Below, piece by piece: positions 23,647 through 31,027 of a stretch of DNA of 33,937 nt. The translations under genes were made by a program, and so were the position numbers. Within the stretch, counting starts at the first letter, position 1, and each line of letters starts with the position of its first letter. The notes below the pieces were generated by a model, which was not told where the DNA came from, did no database searches, and saw nothing but the letters and a program-made list of their open reading frames with translations. This stretch comes from an uncultured Akkermansia sp. (GTDB lineage Bacteria > Verrucomicrobiota > Verrucomicrobiia > Verrucomicrobiales > Akkermansiaceae): assembly GCA_947588645.1 (NCBI GenBank), contig CANPYO010000017.1, positions 1 to 33,937 on the forward strand, in the 5' to 3' direction.

Positions 23647-24765
23647 ATGAAGTTCTACGTGGTGGCCGGTGAGAAGAGCGGCGACAAACAAGGAGCCCTG
23701 CTTATGCAGGAGCTTCTAAAATTGAGACCGGATATTTCCTTCGCCGGATTAGGTGGCAGCCACATGCACGCTCTGGCTCCGGATTCGATCGAGGACTGGG
23801 CGGAGCAAGCCGCCGTTATCGGTGTGGTGGAAGTGCTGCGCCACGCACGCTACTTTCTACGTCGTCTCAAGGAGATGGAGGAGCGCATTGTGACCGATGA
23901 ACCGGATGCCCTGCTGCTCATCGATTATCCCGGCTTTAATCAGCGCCTTGCCAAACGGGTGCGCGCACGCTGTCCGGATATCAAGATCATCTGGTTTATC
24001 GCTCCCATGGTGTGGGCCTGGCACAAAAGCCGCATTCCCAAGCTTGCCGCCATGCTTGATCTCATGCTCTGCACCTTTCCCTTCGAGCGTCCCCTCTTCG
24101 AGAAGGTCGGTCTGCGTACCCGTTTCGTCGGTCATCCTTTGGCCGATGAAATCATAGCCACGCGCAGTAGCGACGTCCGCGATGCGCAGCTTATCGGTCT
24201 TTTCCCCGGCTCGCGTATGCGCGAAGTGGAACGGCATTTCCCCGTCTTTTTACAGGTGGCTGAACGCTTGCGTTCCTTGCATCCGGAGTGGAAAATTGAG
24301 ACGTCTGCCTCTTCCCCGGAGCTGCTGAAAAAAATGCAACGCATGGCGAACCGTGCCGGAGTGCCGGAGGATGTCCTCAACATCCGCCTGGGTAACTACC
24401 ACTCCCTCATGGATCGCGCTCAAGCCGCACTTGTCACCTCCGGAACCGCCACCTTGGAAGCTGCGCTGCACAATCTCCCCTTTGCCTTGGTTTACAAGGT
24501 GGCTTGGGGAACCTACCTGCTCGGTCGCTTGTTGCTCACCATCCGCTTCATCGGCATGGTTAATATCCTGGCAGATTCTGCCATCACGCGCGAACTGATC
24601 CAACACGAATTTAATGTCACCAATTGCATTGCCGAGTTGGAGCGACTCATGAAGCCCGCCGAGCGCGAAAAGACCCTGCGCGACATGCACGACGCGGTCT
24701 CTTGCTTGGCTCAAAGTAAAGGCTCTGCCGCCACTGCCGCGTGGGAAATTTTACAGCTCTTTTAG
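23647..24765 (+). CDS. lpxB: Lipid-A-disaccharide synthase
   Basis: 372 aa, normal length. N-terminal MKFYVVAGEKSGDKQGALLMQEL with FAGLGGSHM matches the AGExSGD and GG.xM signatures. Further motifs are LLLIDYPGFNQRLAKRVR, IIWFIAPMVWAWHKSRIPKL, VGHPLADEI and IGLFPGSRMREVERHFPVF. LpxB joins UDP-diacylglucosamine and lipid X to form the lipid A disaccharide, so the organism makes lipid A. No other lpx gene is in the window. It is convergent with tRNA-Gln, whose 3' end lies 4 nt after the stop. Confidence 0.97.
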   Translation: MKFYVVAGEKSGDKQGALLMQELLKLRPDISFAGLGGSHMHALAPDSIEDWAEQAAVIGVVEVLRHARYFLRRLKEMEERIVTDEPDALLLIDYPGFNQRLAKRVRARCPDIKIIWFIAPMVWAWHKSRIPKLAAMLDLMLCTFPFERPLFEKVGLRTRFVGHPLADEIIATRSSDVRDAQLIGLFPGSRMREVERHFPVFLQVAERLRSLHPEWKIETSASSPELLKKMQRMANRAGVPEDVLNIRLGNYHSLMDRAQAALVTSGTATLEAALHNLPFALVYKVAWGTYLLGRLLLTIRFIGMVNILADSAITRELIQHEFNVTNCIAELERLMKPAEREKTLRDMHDAVSCLAQSKGSAATAAWEILQLF

Positions 24766-24768
24766 CGA

Positions 24769-24839
24769 TAGTCTCGCCTGGGTTCGAACCAAGACTAAGG
24801 GAACCAAAATCCCTTGTGCTACCATTACACCACGAGACC
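24769..24839 (-). tRNA. tRNA-Gln(TTG)
   Basis: On the minus strand: acceptor GGTCTCG/CGAGACT (first pair G-U) with discriminator A, D arm GTG-TAATGGTAG-CAC, anticodon stem AGGGA/TCCCT around loop TTTTGGT (anticodon TTG), and T arm CTTGG-TTCGAAC-CCAGG. CCA is not encoded. The first pair is usually U-A in tRNA-Gln, so G-U here is slightly unusual. Confidence 0.93.
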
Positions 24840-24866
24840 GCCAACCCTTTACAGGGGGGAGCAAAG

Positions 24867-24895
24867 GATGTAACATAGCTTTTCAGAAAAGTCAA
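24867..24895 (-). promoter_or_regulatory. Probable promoter of tRNA-Gln
   Basis: On the minus strand: TTGACT, 17 bp, TACATC, with the tRNA 5' end 27 nt past the -10 box. Confidence 0.45.
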
Positions 24896-24911
24896 GTGGT
24901 TTTGTGAGCAA

Positions 24912-24990
24912 AACCACATCCGTCCCAAGAAAAAGCCTGCCCATTTACGATGTACGATTTGGGAATAATGCGCGCGTTACCGACGGCAAA
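24912..24990. repeat. Module F end and heptamers
   Basis: cacatccgtcccaagaaaaa followed by tttacgatgtacgatttggg and aataatgcgcgcgttaccga. The last string resembles the element C end (inverted) in degenerate form. Confidence 0.55.
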
Positions 24991-25066
24991 GTAGTGCGTC
25001 TCGCATTCCACACGCGAAGAAATGGGTTGAATGAACACGGGGGAAATTTTATTGGGACACGTGTGC
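24991..25066 (+). repeat. Module D repeat, copy 4 (long form)
   Basis: gtagtgcgtctcgcattcca, cacgcgaagaaatgggttga, ending attgggacacgtgtgcgg, 3 nt before the 3' end of alr. It therefore sits immediately downstream of a gene rather than upstream. Confidence 0.85.
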
Positions 25067-25068
25067 GG

Positions 25069-26199
25069 CTACCGTGTTCCTTCCGCCTGTCCGGAGGGGC
25101 AATAGACGCGTGGAACACGGGCGGAGATGGAGGTGATGACGTTGGAGGGGATCGTATGAGCGCGGGTAGTAAGCTCCTGCCAAGGGACGTTCGGTCCCAT
25201 CATTTCGGCTACATCGCCGGGCTTCACATCCTGCAGGTGGGTCACATCCACCATCACCTGATCCATCGTCACGCGTCCCAGTACCGGGCAGTAGGAGTTG
25301 TTGAGGTACACGCGTGCGCCTGTGTTGGAGAGGTAATGCAGATAACCGTCTCCGAAGCCGATGCCGATGGTGGCCACGCGCGTGGGCGCCGTGGTAATGT
25401 AAGTGTGGTTGTAGGACACACCATGGTTGTCCGGCAGTGTGCGCACGAGGGTGACGCGGCTGAAGAGGGTGAGGGTGTTGCGCAGCTCCTTGTTGAAGGG
25501 CGATGGCATGGGCGAATAGCCGTACAGGATGCGCCCCAGGCGCACCATATTTGTGCAGGGCACGTGGTAGTTGAACACGCCGGAGCTGCTGCACAAGTGA
25601 CGGTACTCAAAGGTTATGTCTTGTGAGAGTTCGCTCACTGCCTGCTCAAAGGCTGCAATTTGGCGATGGGTAAAGGAAATGTCCTCGCTGGCGGCGGAGA
25701 GATGGGAGTAGATGCCCTCGATATGCAGGTTCAGGAGCTGCTTCAATTTGTCAGCAAGGCCGTGGATGCTGTGCGGCAGCAGTCCTGCGCGCCCCATGCC
25801 GGTATCGATACTGATGTGCAGGTGCACTTTTTTGCCGTACAATTCGCCCAAGGAATTGAAATGCTCGGCTTCCTCGGGTGAAGAGAGGGCTGCACGCCAC
25901 CCATTCTGCACGATGGCCTCGCGTTCTTCCGGAAAACACGGACCCAGGATGAACGGACATATGTGCGCCCCGGTGTCCTGCACGCGCTGCGCTTCCGCAA
26001 TAGTGGCCACACCGAAGAAAGAGATGTCTTCCCCATCCAGCGCGCGCACGACTCCCTCCAGGCCGTGCCCATAGGCCTCTGCCTTGACAATCGCCATACG
26101 CCGATGATTCGGCAGCGCCTTCTGCACCACGCGCAAGTTGTGTTTCATGGCATCCGTATCAATCTCCGCCCATGCGCGGTATAGCGAACAATCGGTCAT
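25069..26199 (-). CDS. alr: Alanine racemase
   Basis: 376 aa from the ATG at 26199 ([18 protein letters not shown]). The track's start at 26301 adds 34 residues read from repeat and promoter DNA. Motifs: [12 protein letters not shown] with the PLP Lys39 (AEAYGHG where ADAYGHG is commoner), [20 protein letters not shown], the second catalytic base Tyr in [12 protein letters not shown] near 263, IGIGFGDGY and [16 protein letters not shown]. It makes D-alanine for peptidoglycan. Confidence 0.96.
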   Translation of the reverse strand: MTDCSLYRAWAEIDTDAMKHNLRVVQKALPNHRRMAIVKAEAYGHGLEGVVRALDGEDISFFGVATIAEAQRVQDTGAHICPFILGPCFPEEREAIVQNGWRAALSSPEEAEHFNSLGELYGKKVHLHISIDTGMGRAGLLPHSIHGLADKLKQLLNLHIEGIYSHLSAASEDISFTHRQIAAFEQAVSELSQDITFEYRHLCSSSGVFNYHVPCTNMVRLGRILYGYSPMPSPFNKELRNTLTLFSRVTLVRTLPDNHGVSYNHTYITTAPTRVATIGIGFGDGYLHYLSNTGARVYLNNSYCPVLGRVTMDQVMVDVTHLQDVKPGDVAEMMGPNVPWQELTTRAHTIPSNVITSISARVPRVYCPSGQAEGTR

Positions 26200-26205
26200 G
26201 CGCGT

Positions 26206-26234
26206 ATCATACGCCCTGCACATCGGAATGGCAA
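26206..26234 (-). promoter_or_regulatory. Promoter of alr, leaderless geometry
   Basis: On the minus strand: TTGCCA, 17 bp, TATGAT, then exactly 6 nt to the ATG at 26199. This is the clearest case and decides the alr start. Confidence 0.75.
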
Positions 26235-26467
26235 CTTTTTTTGCGGTGCTCAAAATGCAAACATGACTTGCTGCCCACATCCGCCCCACGGCCCCATGCA
26301 ACCGTCTTGCGGCTGCTCATTTACGATTTCCGACTTGCAAAATTCGGCGAGAAAAGCTCGCGGGGAGGCAAAGCAGAGGCGGAGCGGAATTTGAAAACGG
26401 TGCGCGGGAATCGTTAGGAAGCGGCGGGGGCGGGGGCAGCGAAACGCCGCCTATGTACAAGACGCCC
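26235..26467. repeat. Repeat-field left part
   Basis: cacatccgccccacggcccc, a heptamer-like tttacgatttccgacttg, aaattcggcgagaaaagctc (similar to the inverse of 10390-10415) and GC-rich DNA. No plausible gene is seen. Confidence 0.45.
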
Positions 26468-26574
26468 GACGGCCCCGTTTAGGGTGCTCGCGTCAGCGGG
26501 CAGTGAGGGCGGTTGGACAGCGCGACGGCGCTGCCCCGCAGGGGCTCACTGGCAGGGTGGTGCCAGTGAGTCAA
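26468..26574 (+). repeat. 107-bp direct repeat, copy 1
   Basis: gacggccccgtttagggtgc through to tgccagtgagtcaa. It differs at about three positions from 26834-26940. It contains tgccccgcaggggc and a perfect 10-bp hairpin CTCACTGGCA/TGCCAGTGAG. Confidence 0.92.
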
Positions 26575-26595
26575 GACGCCCGACGGCCCCGTCAG

Positions 26596-26831
26596 GGCAA
26601 ACGCATTTGAGAGAAGTCAATCGACGGAGGAAATGCTCTTATTGACTGATTTCACTGTTTATACGCATCAAAAATCATGACAACAAGAGATCATCATGAT
26701 GTTGGCTCCAAAGGGATTTCAGCATACATTAATGATCCGAAAAAATCCGCGCAACGCGCACATTATTAACAAATCGTACCTCGTACATCGTACCTCGTAC
26801 ATAGGCAAACGCATTTTCTAATGCGTTTGCC
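26596..26831 (+). mobile_element. MITE-like element C, copy 4 (complete)
   Basis: 236 bp: GGCAAACGCATTTGAGAGAA, tgctcttattgactgatttc, aatcatgacaacaagagatc, tccaaagggatttcagcat, gcgcaacgcgcacattatta, four heptamers (cgtacctcgtacatcgtacc type), then the perfect module B hairpin at 26804-26831. It sits between the two copies of the 107-bp repeat. Confidence 0.85.
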
Positions 26832-26833
26832 TT

Positions 26834-26940
26834 GACGGCCCCGTTTAGGGTGCTCGCGTCAGCGGGCAGTGAGGGCGGTTGGACAGCGCGAAGACGCTGC
26901 CCCGCAGGGGCTCACTGACAGGGTGGTGCCAGTGAGTCAA
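26834..26940 (+). repeat. 107-bp direct repeat, copy 2
   Basis: Second copy of 26468-26574; differences are in gcgcgaagacgctg and ctgacagg. It directly follows element C copy 4. Confidence 0.92.
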
Positions 26941-26964
26941 AGCCCCCGAGGGCTCGGAGGGGGA

Positions 26965-27112
26965 TTGGACAAAAGCACAGCTTTTGCCCGAAGGGCGAAA
27001 GCGACCAACGGCCGTAAGGTCGATTAGCCAAAAGCGATAGCTTTTGCCCCGAAGGGGTAAGGAGTCGTGAGGCGACTCCGAAGCAAGCGCCGATGGGGCG
27101 GCGCTGAGTCAA
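26965..27112 (+). repeat. Module A hairpin-chain repeat, copy 3
   Basis: ttggacaaaagcacagctttt, gcgaccaacggccgtaaggt, aaaagcgatagctttt, ggagtcgtgaggcgactcc, gcgccgatggggcggcgc and gagtcaa. The stem-forming pairs stay complementary although single bases differ from the other copies. Confidence 0.85.
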
Positions 27113-27239
27113 GGTACGATGTACGATTTGAATGCTAGCGCGCCTACGGCGCGAGGAAGCAGGTGGTGTGTCTCGCATTCCACACGCGAAGAAATGGGTT
27201 GAATGAGCCTGGAGAAGACTTTATTGGGACACGTGTGTG
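27113..27239 (+). repeat. Heptamers, tagcgcgcc hairpin and module D copy 5
   Basis: gtacgatgtacgatttgaat, the hairpin gcgcgcctacggcgcg, then module D long form from 27162 (gtggtgtgtctcgcattcca) to attgggacacgtgtgtga. Confidence 0.82.
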
Positions 27240-27267
27240 AAACGCCAAACATTTTTTTAATTATCTC

Positions 27268-27296
27268 TTGACTATCGAGCATACATGTGCTAAAAA
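27268..27296 (+). promoter_or_regulatory. Promoter of the candidate small RNA
   Basis: TTGACT, 17 bp, TAAAAA, predicting a start near 27301-27304. Confidence 0.65.
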
Positions 27297-27302
27297 GGGA
27301 CT

Positions 27303-27415
27303 CCTGCAAGGTCCCATAGGACCGTTAAATCTATGTGGGCTGGTCATTGAACCAAGCTCGTGGTGCGTTGCAGGCGCACTTAAAGGGGCAGCGATTTCGC
27401 TGCCCCTTCCTTTTT
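27303..27415 (+). ncRNA. Candidate structured small RNA with its own promoter and terminator
   Basis: About 113 nt, not matched to any RNA family I know. Seen in the sequence: 5' CCTGCAA (27303-27309) is complementary to TTGCAGG (27368-27374). Between them are the hairpins GGTCC-cata-GGACC (27310-27323) and GCTGGT-cattga-ACCA(a)GC-type stem (27339-27357). TTGCAGG is also exactly the loop of GTGCG-ttgcagg-CGCAC (27363-27379), so a closed three-way junction and a hairpin with 5'-end/loop pairing are alternatives. The terminator stem then follows. The region has no convincing ORF, and it is the one part of the 26200-27560 gap that is not repeat DNA. It lacks the GGAAGCAGC-type apical loop of SRP RNA and the form of 6S or tmRNA. 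Confidence 0.6.
27383..27415 (+). terminator. Intrinsic terminator of the small RNA
   Basis: AAGGGGCAGCG-attt-CGCTGCCCCTT, a perfect 11-bp stem, followed by CC and five T. One of the strongest intrinsic terminators in the window. Confidence 0.9.
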
Positions 27416-27430
27416 GCATGGAAAGCGAGT

Positions 27431-27470
27431 TGCATGGGCTTGGAGAAGATTTTATTGGGACACGTGTGTT
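27431..27470 (+). repeat. Module D repeat, copy 6 (short)
   Basis: tgcatgggcttggagaagat followed by tttattgggacacgtgtgt. Only the right half of the module is kept. Confidence 0.8.
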
Positions 27471-27508
27471 TTTAAATACAATTTGCCGAGGAATGGCGAT
27501 ATTTAGGA

Positions 27509-27537
27509 TTGACAAAGTAAATTCGGATACCTATAGT
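27509..27537 (+). promoter_or_regulatory. Promoter of lipoprotein-tyrA
   Basis: TTGACA, 17 bp, TATAGT. It decides the lipoprotein start: the ATG at 27562 lies downstream, whereas upstream in-frame starts (27268, 27493) do not. Confidence 0.8.
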
Positions 27538-27561
27538 GAGGGGAGACAGAAGACCTTTACC

Positions 27562-28215
27562 ATGATGAGTTTTGCGCGCAAACTGACGATCTGTTTCACC
27601 GGGGTGGTGACAGCCGGACTCACCGGCTGCGTGCTCGATACGGATCCTGTACCGGAAATGCCGTATCGTCCGCGTCCTGTGGCGCCCCAGCAACCTGCTC
27701 CGGCGGAGGAGCCCGTACAAACGACTACGTGGGAGAATGCTCCTGCGGCCTCATCATTCATCACCCCACCGGCAGCAACAAAGCAGACAGCCCATGCGCC
27801 CGCACCCGCTCCTGCGGCAGCAGCGCCCGTGGTGACGCCTGCCCCCGTAGCAGCGCCTGCGGCGGCACCCGCAGCGGAGCCCAATCCGGCACCAAGCCCG
27901 GTTCCGGCACCGGCAGAGACCAAACCGGCGGAAATACAGCCAACGGTCATCAATTTGGACACACCGCCGGCAGCCAGCAGTTCTCCTGCCCCTGCGCCCG
28001 CACCTGAAGCTGCGACCGGCACAGAGCTCAAACAGATCACCAACACCGGGCCTATTCCCACTGCCGCCAGAGTGGAAGGGGATCCTACTCGTGTGTGGAA
28101 TCCGCTGGATCCCAGCAAAAAAATTCGCATCATCAATCCCAAGACCAATCAGCCCTACCCCAGTGGTAAGAAGCTGAAGGTACGCGGCACTAATTTCCAA
28201 TTTTACGTGCCGTGA
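27562..28215 (+). CDS. Proline/alanine-rich lipoprotein of unknown function
   Basis: 217 aa. MMSFARKLTICFTGVVTAGLTGC is a lipoprotein signal peptide with lipobox LTGC (Cys23). Residues ~30-165 are a low-complexity Pro/Ala linker (PAPAPAAAAPVV-type repeats) of the kind that reaches through the periplasm. The C-terminal ~55 residues are more ordered: GDPTRVWNPLDPSKKIRIINP, SGKKLKVRGTNFQFYVP. The ordered tail may bind a partner or cell wall; no domain is recognised. It starts at the ATG after a strong promoter. The stop overlaps the GTG start of tyrA, an odd pairing of an envelope protein with an amino-acid enzyme. Confidence 0.82.
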   Translation: MMSFARKLTICFTGVVTAGLTGCVLDTDPVPEMPYRPRPVAPQQPAPAEEPVQTTTWENAPAASSFITPPAATKQTAHAPAPAPAAAAPVVTPAPVAAPAAAPAAEPNPAPSPVPAPAETKPAEIQPTVINLDTPPAASSSPAPAPAPEAATGTELKQITNTGPIPTAARVEGDPTRVWNPLDPSKKIRIINPKTNQPYPSGKKLKVRGTNFQFYVP

Positions 28216-29093
28216 GTTCTGCGCCAGCCATTCCGTTTGCATCCGTCGCCATCCTCGGACCCGGACTCATCGGCGGCTCCTTGGCCATGGCCATGCGCAG
28301 GTACATGCCCGGGGTGGAGATTCGTCTGTGGGCGCGGAGAGAGGAACCTCTGGCGTACGCGAAAGAAAACGGGCTGGCAGATATCTGTTCGCGGGAGCTG
28401 CTGAAGGCCGTGAGCGGCGCCGAATTGGTGATCCTCTGCACACCAACGGGAACGTTTCTGGATCTGGCGAAAAAGTTTGAACCATGGCTTGGCAGAGGAG
28501 CTGTGGTCACGGATGTGGGTTCTACAAAAGGGGATGCTCACGCCGGGGCCGGCTCTTTCTTGAAAGAAAAGGGACACGTATTTATCGGGTCGCACCCCAT
28601 GGCCGGATCCGAAAAGCAAGGAATTGAGCATGCTCAAGCCGATCTCTTCAAAAACGCCGTAGTTGCCATGACCAATGAGAATGGCGCCGGTGAAAGTGAC
28701 CTCGTGCGCCTCAGTCGTTTTTGGCTTGAACTGGGCGCAACCGTTTTCACAACAACTGCGGTTCATCACGATAGTCTTGTGGCCGGAATCTCCCATGTAC
28801 CGCACATACTGGCTGCCCTCGCAGCACGCACAGCTTTGGCCGATCAAACGCTCAGCGTTGACGACCTGCGCGTGATGGCCTCCACCGGATTTCGCGATAC
28901 CACACGGGTATGCAGCGGGTCGCCCGAGCTCTGGACCAACATACTTTCGCAGAATGCCAAGGCAATCTGCCCTTATTTGGAGCAAAGCATAGCCGACCAG
29001 CAACACGTGCTTCAGCTACTTAAAGAAGGGAAGCACGAAGCGCTGCAGCAATGGCTTGCCGAGGCTAAGAAAACTCGCGAGACCGTATGCTGA
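28212..29093 (+). CDS. tyrA: Prephenate dehydrogenase
   Basis: 293 aa, starting at a GTG that overlaps the lipoprotein stop (GTGA). The Rossmann motif VAILGPGLIGGSLA is near residues 12-25; VILCTPTGTFLDL, VVTDVGSTKG, FIGSHPMAGSEKQG (the conserved active-site region) and VHHDSLVAGISHVPHILAA follow. It oxidises prephenate to 4-hydroxyphenylpyruvate for tyrosine. There is no ACT or chorismate mutase domain, so this is the monofunctional type. It converges with the SGNH gene, with a gap of only 12 nt. Confidence 0.94.
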   Translation: MSSAPAIPFASVAILGPGLIGGSLAMAMRRYMPGVEIRLWARREEPLAYAKENGLADICSRELLKAVSGAELVILCTPTGTFLDLAKKFEPWLGRGAVVTDVGSTKGDAHAGAGSFLKEKGHVFIGSHPMAGSEKQGIEHAQADLFKNAVVAMTNENGAGESDLVRLSRFWLELGATVFTTTAVHHDSLVAGISHVPHILAALAARTALADQTLSVDDLRVMASTGFRDTTRVCSGSPELWTNILSQNAKAICPYLEQSIADQQHVLQLLKEGKHEALQQWLAEAKKTRETVC

Positions 29094-29105
29094 AGCGCGG
29101 TCGAT

Positions 29106-30605
29106 TTATTCGGCGAGCTTCTCCCCTCTGACGTAGCCCTTGGGAGCGGGAGCACTGGGAGCGCCATCCGCAACAGGATGATCCACCGTGATTCCCTCGG
29201 AACCTGTGTTGGAGAAAGTCACACCATTTTTCTTTTTGCCATCACTCGCCAACCCCTCTCCGACGAGCATATCGCCGAGCCACACATAGAAGCCGGGCTG
29301 TATATTGGCCTCGGTATTTCCCGGCAAGTAGGCGACGCGGATTTCCTCCTTATTTTTCGACATGTCGTCGGAATAGAGAATCACCTTGCCATTCCAAGTG
29401 AGATAGCTTTCCGTAACAGAAAGTTCACCGCTGACAGTTCCATTACCCACCTGCACCACAAGTCCCTTATCCGTTGTCCAACCTCCCTCGGCTCCATTGC
29501 CCACACCCGCCACAAAACTCACGGCAAATCCCTTCTTCAAATCCGTATTTTGTGGCCATGGAACCACCAACTCGGATCCCGCACCCAGCGTGAGAGTATC
29601 CTCGTTGAGTTCAACTCCATCCTTGGCTGTGGCCGTTTCAAGCATGGAGGTCGCCGTCACATCAAACTTGGCAGAAGCTTTGCGAGGCAAGCCCGCGGAG
29701 CGTCCCGCCAACCCCAACGCCTGCGCCACCCGCCCCGCCATAAGCAGATCCCCCTGTGGGTTGGGATGCAAGCCATCATGCACATTATAAAATGAGGGCA
29801 CACCCTTGCCCGGCTTTTCCTCATTCGCGACATCAATAAGCCCCTTGTTCACATCTGCCAAGATCACCCTCTTGCTCTTCGCCCACGCAACCAGCTTCTT
29901 ATCGTAATCAGACACAATTGCAGCATAATCAGCCGGTTCCGTATTGTTGCCACGAGATGTGTTGCCCCACGTGGGGATCGTGAGGACAACAATGCGCGCC
30001 TTTTTGTTTACTTTACGTATCGTATCCACAATGACCGATATATCCCCCTTTTTCTTATCCAAGAGAGCGCTCCGCGCCTCATCTATATTCGACCCCTTAC
30101 CGATGCCGCCCTTTTTCATGTAATCGCTCAGGGTATCATTGGTACCAAGAAGAATAAAGTACGTATCGGGGGCGGGACCGCTCACCTTGCGCGAACCGGA
30201 GTACGTCTTATCGACCCCGAGCCAATCCAGTATATCCGTGCCATCAAGTCGTTTGGAATTATGCAGCCTGCCGCTCGTCTCGTAGGCTCGCTGAGAACTC
30301 ATGGCGGCGTGCACATTGTTGAACCCCTTGCCGATGTACTTGGTACCCGGATCAATACCTCCACTATTATTGCCCGTTTCTACACCCACCACCTCAAACG
30401 AAATGTCGTTGTCTACCCAAATCTTGTGCAGAGCCCAGCGGTAGGAGGGAGCGCCGTATCCATGCGTAATAGAATCGCCAATGAACATCACGCGACCCAA
30501 ATTAGGAAGCTCTTTTTTTGCGTGTTCCTTTTTGCCGGCAGCACTGCAAAGGCATGTGCCAACCATCGCACACGCCGCCGCAAGAATTGTCTGATAGGTC
30601 TTCAT
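29106..30605 (-). CDS. Secreted SGNH/GDSL-family hydrolase with extra C-terminal domain
   Basis: 499 aa. A signal peptide (MKTYQTILAAACAMVGTCLCSAA) is followed by the SGNH domain: block I RVMFIGDSITHGYG with Ser45, a Gly-containing segment near GGIDPGTKYIGKGFNNVH, block III ILLGTNDTLSD (Asn156) and block V VHDGLHPNPQG with Asp277 and His280. Residues ~310-480 form a β-rich domain (TLTLGAGSELVVPW, GLVVQVGNGTVSGELSV, IQPGFYVWLGDMLVG) that may bind carbohydrate. Likely an exported esterase acting on acetylated sugars; the substrate is inferred, not shown. It is Lys-rich and slightly AT-richer than its neighbours. Confidence 0.88.
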   Translation of the reverse strand: MKTYQTILAAACAMVGTCLCSAAGKKEHAKKELPNLGRVMFIGDSITHGYGAPSYRWALHKIWVDNDISFEVVGVETGNNSGGIDPGTKYIGKGFNNVHAAMSSQRAYETSGRLHNSKRLDGTDILDWLGVDKTYSGSRKVSGPAPDTYFILLGTNDTLSDYMKKGGIGKGSNIDEARSALLDKKKGDISVIVDTIRKVNKKARIVVLTIPTWGNTSRGNNTEPADYAAIVSDYDKKLVAWAKSKRVILADVNKGLIDVANEEKPGKGVPSFYNVHDGLHPNPQGDLLMAGRVAQALGLAGRSAGLPRKASAKFDVTATSMLETATAKDGVELNEDTLTLGAGSELVVPWPQNTDLKKGFAVSFVAGVGNGAEGGWTTDKGLVVQVGNGTVSGELSVTESYLTWNGKVILYSDDMSKNKEEIRVAYLPGNTEANIQPGFYVWLGDMLVGEGLASDGKKKNGVTFSNTGSEGITVDHPVADGAPSAPAPKGYVRGEKLAE

Positions 30606-30611
30606 GCCTGC

Positions 30612-30640
30612 ACTATACTGCTATTTCCGCGCATGAGCAA
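30612..30640 (-). promoter_or_regulatory. Promoter of the SGNH hydrolase, leaderless geometry
   Basis: On the minus strand: TTGCTC, 17 bp, TATAGT, then exactly 6 nt to the ATG at 30605. Confidence 0.65.
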
Positions 30641-30658
30641 GAAAAAAAACATTGTGGA

Positions 30659-30676
30659 TTGCAAGATTCAATGCAA
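30659..30676. promoter_or_regulatory. 18-bp imperfect palindrome, possible operator
   Basis: TTGCA-agattcaa-TGCAA, with a near copy TTGCA-agaataaa-TGCAA at 33167-33184. Both lie upstream of minus-strand genes, here 18 bp above the SGNH -35 box. Confidence 0.3.
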
Positions 30677-30842
30677 CAGGTTCTCGGCACAAAAAAGGGT
30701 GCCAAGAAGTTCAAAGTATGCTAGAGTAATTCTCTACAACAAACCAAAACACTATGAACAACGGCACCCAAACGCATTGTAACTCCGTTGCCCGAAAAGG
30801 CAAGCACATTATCTTCCGGGGAAACCATCGTACTTCACACAT

Positions 30843-30937
30843 AGGCGCCACCGCCATCGTCTTCGAAAATTTTGCTTTGCTTTTGTTTCGCAATCTCGCG
30901 CGTAGAGCGCGAGCTTTCAAACCGTAAATCGTACATA
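30843..30937 (+). repeat. Module G, copy 2, with heptamer tail
   Basis: aggcgccaccgccatcgtct and tcgaaaattttgctttgctt match 22075-22125. After a diverged hairpin (cgcgcgtagagcgcg) it ends ccgtaaatcgtacatag. The rest of the 30606-31027 gap holds no other recognised element. Confidence 0.75.
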
Positions 30938-30965
30938 GGCAACCGCATTTTCTAATGCGTTTGCC
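30938..30965. repeat. Module B 28-bp hairpin, copy 6
   Basis: GGCAACCGCATT-ttct-AATGCGTTTGCC, one mismatch in the stem. It lies 62 bp beyond the 3' end of the next minus-strand gene. Confidence 0.88.
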
Positions 30966-31027
30966 TTGCGGTATGGGTGCCTTAATTTTCTTTTGTTGAT
31001 AGTTTTTATTATTCTTATTCACGGTGT

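Noticed and set aside
27303-27415. SRP (4.5S), 6S or tmRNA identity for the small RNA
   Set aside because: No GGAAGCAGC-type apical loop, no long 6S-like bubble stem and no tRNA-like ends or tag reading frame.
27268-27561. 98-residue N-terminal extension of the lipoprotein
   Set aside because: It would start inside the small RNA promoter, read through the small RNA, its terminator and the lipoprotein promoter, and hide the signal peptide.
30754-30927. Small ORF starting MNNGTQTHCNS in the SGNH-glycosyltransferase gap
   Set aside because: Most of it is translated module G and heptamer sequence; there is no supporting homology, though a TAGAGT lies upstream.
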